Shown piece after piece: positions 6,957-13,093 of a stretch of 22,518 bases of DNA. Under the pieces are notes generated by a model. That model was not told where the DNA came from. It saw nothing but the letters and a program-made list of their open reading frames with translations, and did no database searches. This stretch comes from JAIXRY01 sp031972855 (GTDB taxonomy: Bacteria > Patescibacteriota > Minisyncoccia > Phycocordibacterales > UBA9973), in the NCBI GenBank assembly GCA_031972855.1, contig DALYDY010000010.1, positions 1 through 22,518 of the forward strand, in the 5' to 3' direction. The position numbers were made by a program, and so were the translations under genes. Numbering within the stretch: position 1 is the stretch's first letter; the number at the start of each line of letters is the position of its first letter.

Positions 6957-6983
6957 TGTAATAAAACACCGTTATAAACGGCT
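6957..6983 (+). promoter_or_regulatory. Predicted ECF sigma autoregulatory promoter
   Basis: TGTAATA (6957-6963) is followed after exactly 12 bases by AAACGGCT (6976-6983), the same pair with the same spacing as the divergent PAS promoter. The -10 ends 10 bases before the ATG at 6994. Another TGTAATA lies at 6946-6952 without a matching -10. Within the spacer and -10, CCGTT-ATA-AACGG (6969-6981) is also a perfect small palindrome. Confidence 0.7.
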
Positions 6984-6993
6984 TAGTTTGTAT

Positions 6994-7509
6994 ATGACCC
7001 CTTCTCAAAATGCAAAAAGAAATGTTATTTTTAATGAAGCTCACTGCAATTTCGAGTACGGATTAAATGCTCATGCCTTTTTCAAAACACATAATCATGA
7101 AATAAGTCAGGATTTAGTACAAGAAACATACATGAAAACATGGAAATATCTTGTTAAAGGAGGTAAGATAGACACAATGAAGGCTTTTTTGTATCATATC
7201 CTAAATCACTTAATTATTGATGAATACAGAAAAAAGAAATCATCTTCTCTTGATTTTCTTATAGAAAAAGGCTTTGAACCTCAGATAAACAATCAATCAA
7301 AAAATCTATTTGATATTTTAGATGGAAAAAATGCAATGCTTTTAATTTCAAAGCTTCCTATATCATACCGTTCTGTCATGCGTATGAAATATATACAAGA
7401 TCTATCTCTTTTAGAAATGTCTCTTATAACAGGTCAAACAAAAAATGCCACAGCAGTAAAAATACACAGAGGTTTGGAAAAACTCAAAATTTTATATAAA
7501 CACACTTAA
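6994..7509 (+). CDS. ECF-type sigma-70 family RNA polymerase sigma factor
   Basis: This 171-residue protein contains only regions 2 and 4. Region 2 (about 27-82) includes DLVQETYMKTWKYL (40-53) and FLYHILNHLIIDEYRKKK (65-82), the core-binding and -10-recognition helices. Region 4 (about 112-168) includes LPISYRSVMRMKYIQDLSL (121-139) and a helix-turn-helix ending GLEKLKIL, which reads the -35. It lacks sigma 1.1 and 3, as ECF factors do. A TTG at 6988 could start two residues earlier, but the ATG at 6994 fits the promoter spacing better. Three matching promoter sites in the window suggest autoregulation and control of an envelope-stress regulon. No zinc-binding or membrane anti-sigma gene is adjacent; a PAS gene is divergent instead. 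Confidence 0.85.
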   Translation: MTPSQNAKRNVIFNEAHCNFEYGLNAHAFFKTHNHEISQDLVQETYMKTWKYLVKGGKIDTMKAFLYHILNHLIIDEYRKKKSSSLDFLIEKGFEPQINNQSKNLFDILDGKNAMLLISKLPISYRSVMRMKYIQDLSLLEMSLITGQTKNATAVKIHRGLEKLKILYKHT

Positions 7510-7542
7510 TTTAATCAGAGTTCTTATAAAAAAACTTAAATG

Positions 7543-7614
7543 TGCCTTCATCAGGAATCGAACCTGAAACTATTCCTTAGGACGGAACTGTTATATCCAT
7601 TTAACTATGAAAGC
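7543..7614 (-). tRNA. tRNA-Arg, anticodon CCT
   Basis: The minus strand folds as a cloverleaf. Acceptor GCTTTCA pairs with TGAAGGC (one G-T). The D-stem is GTTA/TAAC with loop AATGGATA. The anticodon stem GTTCC/GGAAT encloses loop GTCCTAA, so the anticodon is CCT, reading Arg AGG. The T-arm is TCAGG/CCTGA with loop TTCGAAT. The discriminator is A, and the following bases are CAT, so CCA is not encoded. Confidence 0.92.
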
Positions 7615-7617
7615 ATT

Positions 7618-7654
7618 AATCAAAATTCCCATACTATGTATGGGAATTTTGATT
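7618..7654 (-). terminator. 17-bp hairpin between glutaredoxin and tRNA-Arg
   Basis: The arm 7618-7634 is the exact reverse complement of 7638-7654, with loop TAT (written on the plus strand). It follows the glutaredoxin stop and ends 3 bases before the first base of tRNA-Arg. It looks like a terminator but has a poor T-run on the minus strand. It may instead be a read-through or processing element. Confidence 0.65.
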
Positions 7655-7661
7655 GTAGAAA

Positions 7662-7898
7662 TTATTTTTCTAAAGCTTCTTTTACAATATCTTCTCTAAA
7701 ACCAACAATAGGGTCTTGTCCTTCAATAATTATTACAGGCACACCCATTTGCCCTGTTTTTTCTACCATTTCTTTTCTTTTTTCAAGATCAGTTGCAACA
7801 TTATATTCTGTGTAAGAAATATTATTTTCCTTAAAAAAATCTTTTGCGAGATTGCAGAAGTGACATGTTGGTGTACTATAAATGCTTACATTTTTCAT
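7662..7898 (-). CDS. Glutaredoxin-like (NrdH/YruB-type) protein
   Basis: This 78-residue single-domain thioredoxin fold starts with VSIYSTPTCHFCNLAKDFF, in which C12-H-F-C15 is the redox pair. GVPVIII carries the cis-proline, and the C-terminal helix GFREDIVKEALEK follows VGF. Length and the VGFRED end fit the glutaredoxin-like NrdH/YruB group of cytoplasmic disulfide reductases; CHFC is a variant of the usual CPYC or CMQC site. It would reduce thiols in the cytosol, perhaps for ribonucleotide reductase, though no nrd gene is present here. A sigma-70-type promoter is upstream and a long hairpin follows the stop. Confidence 0.88.
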   Translation of the reverse strand: MKNVSIYSTPTCHFCNLAKDFFKENNISYTEYNVATDLEKRKEMVEKTGQMGVPVIIIEGQDPIVGFREDIVKEALEK

Positions 7899-7927
7899 AT
7901 TTATTAAATTATTATTACTATATTTAC

Positions 7928-7957
7928 ATTATACCTCGACAGAATATATGTATGCAA
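7928..7957 (-). promoter_or_regulatory. Sigma-70-type promoter of the glutaredoxin gene
   Basis: On the minus strand TTGCAT (7952-7957) is followed after 18 bases by TATAAT (7928-7933). The predicted leader is about 20-25 bases with no Shine-Dalgarno. Confidence 0.65.
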
Positions 7958-7971
7958 ATAATATTAAATAT

Positions 7972-8349
7972 CTAGTCTTTTTTGAAGAATTCTGAAAGAC
8001 GATAAAAAATATTGCCAGACTCTTTTGGTACTATACCCTTTTTGCTATCAACAATCATAATAACTCCTTCGTCTGGTTTAGCGATTGGATATTGTGTTCT
8101 AATCAATTCTTCCACGCCTTTTTCTGTACTTATTACTTCTATATCTTTTTCAAGATTAACTCTTCTTTCTTGAAGTCTGTTAAATTCATTTTTTACATCT
8201 TGTTCTTCCTTGTATGCATTTCTATATTTCTTTAATATATCAATAACATTTAAAAATAAAATAATAGAAATTACAGTGAAAATTACAAAAACTGGCTTTG
8301 TGTAAAGAGATGACTTTTTATCTTTTAAATTATTGCCTAAAGTAGCCAT
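7972..8349 (-). CDS. FtsB/DivIC-type septum formation initiator
   Basis: This 125-residue bitopic protein has a short basic cytoplasmic N-terminus (1-18), one membrane helix (about 19-36), an extracytoplasmic coiled coil (about 40-75, KNEFNRLQERRVNLEKDIEV) and the family's closing segment GVEELIRTQYPIAKPDEGV (78-96), equivalent to the E-x-x-A-R-x-x-x-x-x-x-P-G-E block of FtsB and DivIC. It would join the divisome with an FtsL-type partner and link it to septal wall synthesis. The R of the segment is kept but the usual ARE-x-L spacing is altered. It is divergent from the 36-residue peptide gene, sharing a near-symmetrical -10 region. Confidence 0.82.
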   Translation of the reverse strand: MATLGNNLKDKKSSLYTKPVFVIFTVISIILFLNVIDILKKYRNAYKEEQDVKNEFNRLQERRVNLEKDIEVISTEKGVEELIRTQYPIAKPDEGVIMIVDSKKGIVPKESGNIFYRLSEFFKKD

Positions 8350-8356
8350 ATATTGG

Positions 8357-8367
8357 TATAGTATACT
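8357..8367. promoter_or_regulatory. Overlapping divergent -10 boxes
   Basis: TATAGT (8357-8362, plus strand) ends 9 bases before the ATG at 8372. On the minus strand TATACT (8360-8365) ends 10 bases before the FtsB-like ATG at 8349. The two boxes overlap in one palindromic stretch, so the divergent genes probably share a promoter region and both mRNAs would be leaderless. Confidence 0.5.
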
Positions 8368-8371
8368 CTAT

Positions 8372-8482
8372 ATGTTATTAAATCCAGAACACAGAAAGAA
8401 AGTAAAGATTATTTGGGCTATAGCTTCAGCGCTTATTATTATAAGTATGATTTTACTATATATTCCTTCAATCTTTGGATAG
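8372..8482 (+). CDS. 36-residue single-pass membrane peptide
   Basis: This short ORF (ATG 8372, TAG 8480-8482) encodes a polar basic N-terminus (MLLNPEHRKKVK) and one hydrophobic helix (about 13-33, IIWAIASALIIISMILLYI) ending PSIFG. The positive-inside rule predicts an N-in orientation with almost no extracytoplasmic part. A -10 box lies 9 bases upstream. The stop is 2 bases from the convergent lepA stop. The divergent neighbour is an FtsB-like divisome gene. I do not recognise a named family. Composition and a promoter-proximal start make it likely to be translated, but no function can be assigned. Confidence 0.6.
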   Translation: MLLNPEHRKKVKIIWAIASALIIISMILLYIPSIFG

Positions 8483-8484
8483 TT

Positions 8485-10299
8485 TTAATTATCGCCTTTT
8501 TTCATCATTTTAAGAAAGACTTCATGTGGAATATTAACTTTTCCAAGCTCTTTCATGCGAGCCTTACCTTTCTTTTGTTTTTCAAGAAGTTTCTTTTTAC
8601 GACTAATATCTCCTCCTCCGACAACTTTACTTCCATGCATTAAAACATCTTTACGAAAAGCAGAAAGTGTTCTTGATGATAAAATTCTCCCTAGAGCATA
8701 ACCTTGGATTTTTGTAACAAATTGTTGTCTTGGTAATATTCCATACAATTTTTCTACAGCATCTTCTGCTTCTTTTGCGGCTTGTCTTTTTGAAACAACA
8801 CGAGTAAATGCTGGGACGATTTCTTCAGCAACTAATATATCGATACGAGTAACTTCAGCATGACGAAGTTCTCCTATTTCATATGAAATAGAAGCGTAAC
8901 CAGAAGTAATACCTTTTAATTCATCAAAGAAATTTCTCATCAATTCACGTAGTGGCATCATCATTCCAATCTGAGAACGATTATCACCAAAGTTTAAAGT
9001 CTCACCAACTTCTGCTTCATGTTCAAAACAAAGTTGCATAAGAGAACCCAAGTAGTCTGATGGTGTAATAATTTTTACTTCAACCCAAGGTTCCATCACT
9101 TCTTCAATAAGTCCATCACTAGGAAATAAGTGTGGTGAATATATAGTCTCTTTTTTACCATTTTTTAGTTTCACTTCATAAGTAATAGAAGGACTTGTCA
9201 CTACAAGCTCAAGGTCAAATTCACGACGAAGACGCTCAGTAATAATCTCTAAGTGAAGCATTCCAAGAAAGCCTACACGGAAACCCCTACCTAGAAGGCC
9301 TGAGGATTCTTCTTCAAAGGAAAAGGCCGAATCAGACAAACGAAGCTTCCCTAGGGCTGTTTTAAGCTCATTAAAGTCATCCTGACTCTCTGGATAGATA
9401 GACGCCCAGACAACAGGCCTAGGTTGAAAATACCCAGGAATTCCAGGTAAATCATGCTTTATATCTACAACAGTGTCTCCAACAGAGGCAATACCTGGTT
9501 TTTTAATTCCTGTGACAATATAACCAATAGATCCAGGACCAAGCACGTCTTTTGGTTTTTCATCTGGAGAAAAGGTCCCAACTTCAAGTGCTATAAATTT
9601 TTCTTCTGCACTCTTAAAAATAAGGTTCATATTTTTAGAAACTTCACCATCAAGAACGCGGACGAAGACGATTACGCCTTTATGGTTTGAATATTTAAAA
9701 TCAAAAATAAGCGCACGAAATCCTCCTGAATCAATATACTTTTCAAGTGGAGCTGGAACACGTTTTATAACTTCATCAAGTAAAAAAGATACACCTTCTC
9801 CTGTCTTTCCAGATACAGTAAGAATCTCATCTTCATCACATTCAAGAAGTATAGCTACTTCCTTTTTTACTTCGTTTACACGAGCAAGTGGTGAATCAAT
9901 TTTTGAAAGAACAGGAATAATTACTAGTCCTGATTCGCGAGCCATTGATAGAGTGGTGAGAGTTTGAGCTTGCACGCCTTGAGTCGCATCAACAAGAAGT
10001 ATAGATCCTTCAACAGCTTTTAGTGCACGAGAAACTTCATAAGAAAAATCTATATGACCAGGAGTGTCAATAAGATTTAGTTCATATGTTTCTCCACCAA
10101 AATCATGCTCCATACGAACTGGTTGCATTTTAATTGTTATTCCACGTTCACGTTCAAGCTCCATATTATCAAGAACTTGATCACGCATTTTGCGAGATTC
10201 TATTGTTTTTGTTACTTCAAGCATTCTATCGGCAAGAGTAGACTTGCCGTGATCAATATGCGCGATAATACTGAAGTTTCTAATAAGTTTTGTTTTCAT
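8485..10299 (-). CDS. lepA: Elongation factor 4 (LepA), ribosome back-translocase GTPase
   Basis: This 604-residue protein is full length for LepA. The GTPase domain has the P-loop AHIDHGKST (13-21), the switch I block ERGITIK (51-57) and DTPGH (78-82). Domains II, III and V follow, and the LepA-specific C-terminal domain closes with GKARMKELGKVNIPHEVFLKMMKK, matching the family's usual R-M-K-x-x-G-x-V-x-I-P ending. It acts on stalled or mistranslocated ribosomes in the cytosol. One oddity is the G4 motif: SKID (132-135) replaces the nearly universal NKID. An extended -10 (TGGTATTAT) lies 14 bases before the ATG. It is convergent with the 36-residue peptide gene. Confidence 0.97.
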   Translation of the reverse strand: MKTKLIRNFSIIAHIDHGKSTLADRMLEVTKTIESRKMRDQVLDNMELERERGITIKMQPVRMEHDFGGETYELNLIDTPGHIDFSYEVSRALKAVEGSILLVDATQGVQAQTLTTLSMARESGLVIIPVLSKIDSPLARVNEVKKEVAILLECDEDEILTVSGKTGEGVSFLLDEVIKRVPAPLEKYIDSGGFRALIFDFKYSNHKGVIVFVRVLDGEVSKNMNLIFKSAEEKFIALEVGTFSPDEKPKDVLGPGSIGYIVTGIKKPGIASVGDTVVDIKHDLPGIPGYFQPRPVVWASIYPESQDDFNELKTALGKLRLSDSAFSFEEESSGLLGRGFRVGFLGMLHLEIITERLRREFDLELVVTSPSITYEVKLKNGKKETIYSPHLFPSDGLIEEVMEPWVEVKIITPSDYLGSLMQLCFEHEAEVGETLNFGDNRSQIGMMMPLRELMRNFFDELKGITSGYASISYEIGELRHAEVTRIDILVAEEIVPAFTRVVSKRQAAKEAEDAVEKLYGILPRQQFVTKIQGYALGRILSSRTLSAFRKDVLMHGSKVVGGGDISRKKKLLEKQKKGKARMKELGKVNIPHEVFLKMMKKGDN

Positions 10300-10313
10300 C
10301 TATTTGTTTGCCT

Positions 10314-10322
10314 ATAATACCA
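10314..10322 (-). promoter_or_regulatory. Extended -10 promoter of lepA
   Basis: On the minus strand TGGTATTAT matches TGnTATTAT and ends 14 bases before the lepA ATG, predicting a leader of about 8 bases. It is directly downstream of the S74-gene terminator. Confidence 0.55.
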
Positions 10323-10323
10323 G

Positions 10324-10350
10324 AAAAACTCTTTTAGTAAAAGAGTTTTT
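10324..10350 (-). terminator. Terminator of the S74 surface protein gene
   Basis: AAAAACTCTTTT (10324-10335) is the reverse complement of AAAAGAGTTTTT (10339-10350), with a 3-base loop. The last base of the gene's stop codon (10350) is part of the stem, and a T run follows on the minus strand. Confidence 0.8.
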
Positions 10351-12992
10351 TATTCTAAAATATCTATATTTTCAGAAGGAGGTGTGTCATTAATTATTAC
10401 CGGTTCTTCTATAATTTCTTCAGGAATAGTTAGTGTTGAATTATCGGTATTTGAGACATTTTGTTGATTTGTCTGATTTAATATTTGTTGTAATTGATTT
10501 TTTGTAATACAAAGATCATCAATACACAATTCTTTTGTCTCCACCCTATCACTATGAATAACTTTAGCATAGAGATCATTAATAGAATTAGAGATGTTCC
10601 CGAGGAATTCTTTTGCTAGGTATCCAAAAGATCCTTGAAGTGTAGTGTCTAGTGATGCTTGTTGGTTGAGTTTAATATCTAGTTCTCTAATCCCCTCTAT
10701 AGCATAAGGGATGAGACCTATGTAGTTTAGTGACTTGAGGTTTGTTGTAGGGTCAGTAGATACAAGAGATGGGAAGATAGCTTCTACGTCTTGTGCTATG
10801 AATCCTGTTTGTTGTTGGTTAGTGTTATCGTTTATCCATGTGTATGTTACAGGTTGGAGTGTAGTGATTTGGTTGAGTATTGTGTTGTTTAGGTTTGTTA
10901 TGTTTGTTTTGAGTGTTCTGTCTGAACTACAGGATAGTGATGTTGTTGTTGGGTTGATGTCACATGTTCCGGTGGAGTTTTGGAAACGGGAGACGATACC
11001 TGTGACTGAGGAAGAGCCGACGTTTAGAGAATAAGCACCTACAGTTGCGCCATTGTTTACAGTAAGTCTACCATCACCTGATATATTCATTCTAGTAGAA
11101 CCTGAGGTAACTCCTGGAGTACCACCAGCAGCAAAATATAAAGCATCAGAAACTCCGTTATAATATATATCATAACCAGGACCACCATTTGTCATAAAAA
11201 ACAATCTTCCACTATTTCCTCCTCCTTGATCAAGAGCTATACCTTGAGGAGTATTAGATGCGGCAGTATATATATGTAAATTAGAAAGAGGTGAATTTGT
11301 ACCAATACCAATATTTCCATCATTTCTAACTGTAAGTAAATTTGTTGAGGATGAATTTTCTACATACAATGCATTTGCTGTACTATCCGCAGTAACACCT
11401 TTTATATGTAGTCTACCGAGTGGAGTAATAGCAGAGGCTGCACTACCTATAGTAACATTTCCACTACCAGTCGCACCTTGAATACTCATTAATGTTTCAT
11501 TGTTAGTTGCTGTCTGAACCAAGAAATTGATTTCTCCCATAACAGAGTTACCAGAATTTCCTCGTGCAATACTATAAATATTTGTTGCAGTTCTAATACC
11601 TCCATTGTAGTATGCATTACTTGTAATAGAACCTATAGTATCTCCAGAAACATAATCACTTGGACTTGCAAGAGTACCTCGAGCTTTCACCATATAAACA
11701 TATGGACCAGAAACATTTCCTTGTGCGCGCACCATAGTCAATCCTGTATTCCCATCCTCACCAAGAATATTTGCTTTAATAAAAGCACCACTTAATGAAG
11801 CATTTACTGATGAGGGGCTTCTACCAAAATAAGTTTTATTGTCTCCTGTAACAACAAAATTAGAACTGCCACCTACTTGTGCATTTATCAAATCCCCTGT
11901 ATAACCAGAAGCTTCATTTATAGCAAGAGATGTTCCGTTTGAGTTTGATGAAGATGATGTTCCAAAGTATCCTGATGTTGTTCCATCGAAGGCTCCACCT
12001 CCTAGAGATATAGTTCCGTAGTTTGCTGAGGCTGTTGGAGATACGCCAATATGAAAGCGTGATAGAGGTGTTGTTGTACCTACACCAATATTACCACTTG
12101 CGCCAGAGATTCTCATTCTTTCTATATTATTAGTACCAAAAATTAAAGGGGCGTCACCACCAAAAGTACCTATACCCATAGCAATATCTGTAGCACTTTG
12201 AAGTAATAAACCTATAGTACCTCCAGCATATCCAAAACGAGTGTTTCCTGACTGTCCTAGATATATATTACTTGAGGAATTTGCTACTGAAATAAAATTA
12301 TTACCAGTACCGTCTCCTACTGTCAATTTGTGACCTGGGTTAGTTGTACCTATACCAACATTACCATTTCCTTTAATAGTCATTGCGGCGATTTGTGCAC
12401 CGTTGGCTATATTTGTATAAACAACCATTCTTGATGGAGGTCTCTGTCCTGATGTGAAAGTTCCATCAACTTCAAAATCTAATTCTCCTGTAGAAAAATA
12501 CGTACCTCCTGAATATGGAGACGCTATGTAAGACGAAATAGTATCTCCATCTTGTAAATCTTCTGGGGCTGCTAGAGTACCACGAGATTTTTGAAATCTA
12601 ATTGGAGAACCGTTAGATGAAGCGGTGTTTGCATTACGAACTATAATACCTCTAGATGCTGTTGTGGATTCTGAAGCAACTTCCAAAACACTAGTTGGAA
12701 TACTAGTCCCCACCCCAAGTCTTCCATTAACACTATCCCAAGAAAGTGCAGAAGATCCTGTCCAAGAAGGATTAGTACCATTAGTAAATAACAAAGAACC
12801 AGACTTAGATGTCTGATCAGGAAGTAAAGAAACATAACAACCAGAGTCACCTGGTGCACATGTAGGGTTAGTTATGTTGTCTGTAGGATAGTACACAGCA
12901 TATGCTTGTATAGCTCCATAAGATAATGCAAATAACACGATAGATGTTATCGTGTAAACTCGGCTCAAGAAGTACTTGAGGGTTTGTAGCAT
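10350..12992 (-). CDS. Secreted fibre-like protein with a peptidase S74 self-cleaving chaperone domain
   Basis: This 880-residue protein begins with a signal peptide (1-32, ending A-Y-A). The stalk (about 85-660) contains repeats of the form GNVGIGTTNPxxKLxV near residues 91, 210, 300, 511, 559 and 640, typical of trimeric beta-helical phage-tail-type fibres. The S74 domain (about 688-775) has S690-D-R-T-L-K695, matching the Ser-Lys dyad with five-residue spacing that performs autocleavage in endosialidase-type fibres, and GFIAQDVEAIFPSLV (730-744). The tail (776-880) has a helix, a two-cysteine motif CIDDLCITKNQL (823-834) and an acidic end. Cleavage is expected before S690. Codon choice is mosaic: roughly 10590-11030 and 11930-12060 prefer C-ending codons, unlike the rest. 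A second copy of the C-terminal module starts at the window edge. Confidence 0.85.
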   Translation of the reverse strand: MLQTLKYFLSRVYTITSIVLFALSYGAIQAYAVYYPTDNITNPTCAPGDSGCYVSLLPDQTSKSGSLLFTNGTNPSWTGSSALSWDSVNGRLGVGTSIPTSVLEVASESTTASRGIIVRNANTASSNGSPIRFQKSRGTLAAPEDLQDGDTISSYIASPYSGGTYFSTGELDFEVDGTFTSGQRPPSRMVVYTNIANGAQIAAMTIKGNGNVGIGTTNPGHKLTVGDGTGNNFISVANSSSNIYLGQSGNTRFGYAGGTIGLLLQSATDIAMGIGTFGGDAPLIFGTNNIERMRISGASGNIGVGTTTPLSRFHIGVSPTASANYGTISLGGGAFDGTTSGYFGTSSSSNSNGTSLAINEASGYTGDLINAQVGGSSNFVVTGDNKTYFGRSPSSVNASLSGAFIKANILGEDGNTGLTMVRAQGNVSGPYVYMVKARGTLASPSDYVSGDTIGSITSNAYYNGGIRTATNIYSIARGNSGNSVMGEINFLVQTATNNETLMSIQGATGSGNVTIGSAASAITPLGRLHIKGVTADSTANALYVENSSSTNLLTVRNDGNIGIGTNSPLSNLHIYTAASNTPQGIALDQGGGNSGRLFFMTNGGPGYDIYYNGVSDALYFAAGGTPGVTSGSTRMNISGDGRLTVNNGATVGAYSLNVGSSSVTGIVSRFQNSTGTCDINPTTTSLSCSSDRTLKTNITNLNNTILNQITTLQPVTYTWINDNTNQQQTGFIAQDVEAIFPSLVSTDPTTNLKSLNYIGLIPYAIEGIRELDIKLNQQASLDTTLQGSFGYLAKEFLGNISNSINDLYAKVIHSDRVETKELCIDDLCITKNQLQQILNQTNQQNVSNTDNSTLTIPEEIIEEPVIINDTPPSENIDILE
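10696..10735. repeat. 40-base exact repeat within S74 genes (copy 1)
   Basis: These 40 bases are identical to 22479-22518, in the same reading frame of the second S74 gene (encoding S-L-N-Y-I-G-L-I-P-Y-A-I-E). Sequence further downstream in the two genes is clearly diverged. The match reaches the window edge, so its true length is unknown. Confidence 0.85.
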
Positions 12993-13000
12993 ATGTATGT

Positions 13001-13006
13001 ATTATA
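13001..13006 (-). promoter_or_regulatory. -10 box of the S74 gene
   Basis: TATAAT on the minus strand ends 8 bases before the ATG at 12992, predicting a leaderless transcript. I see no good -35. Confidence 0.5.
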
Positions 13007-13050
13007 TACTTTTTTTGGTTGTTAGAGGGTGAAGGTTTGGGGAAAAGTGT

Positions 13051-13093
13051 ATAGATAAAATGTGCAACCCGAAGGGTTGCACATTTTATCTAT
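13051..13093 (-). terminator. Terminator of the murJ operon (20-bp perfect hairpin)
   Basis: The arm 13051-13070 is the exact reverse complement of 13074-13093, with loop GAA. The TAG stop of murJ (13090-13092) lies inside the stem. The minus-strand exit is only moderately T-rich. Confidence 0.85.

Noticed and set aside
7540..7815. Plus-strand ORF of 91 codons
   Set aside because: It runs through tRNA-Arg on the opposite strand, the hairpin and the glutaredoxin gene; its N-terminal peptide is the usual spurious translation of an antisense tRNA.
10735..11034. Plus-strand ORF of 99 codons opposite the S74 domain
   Set aside because: It is a shadow caused by the C-rich codon stretch of the S74 gene; its peptide is low-complexity and shows no family features.
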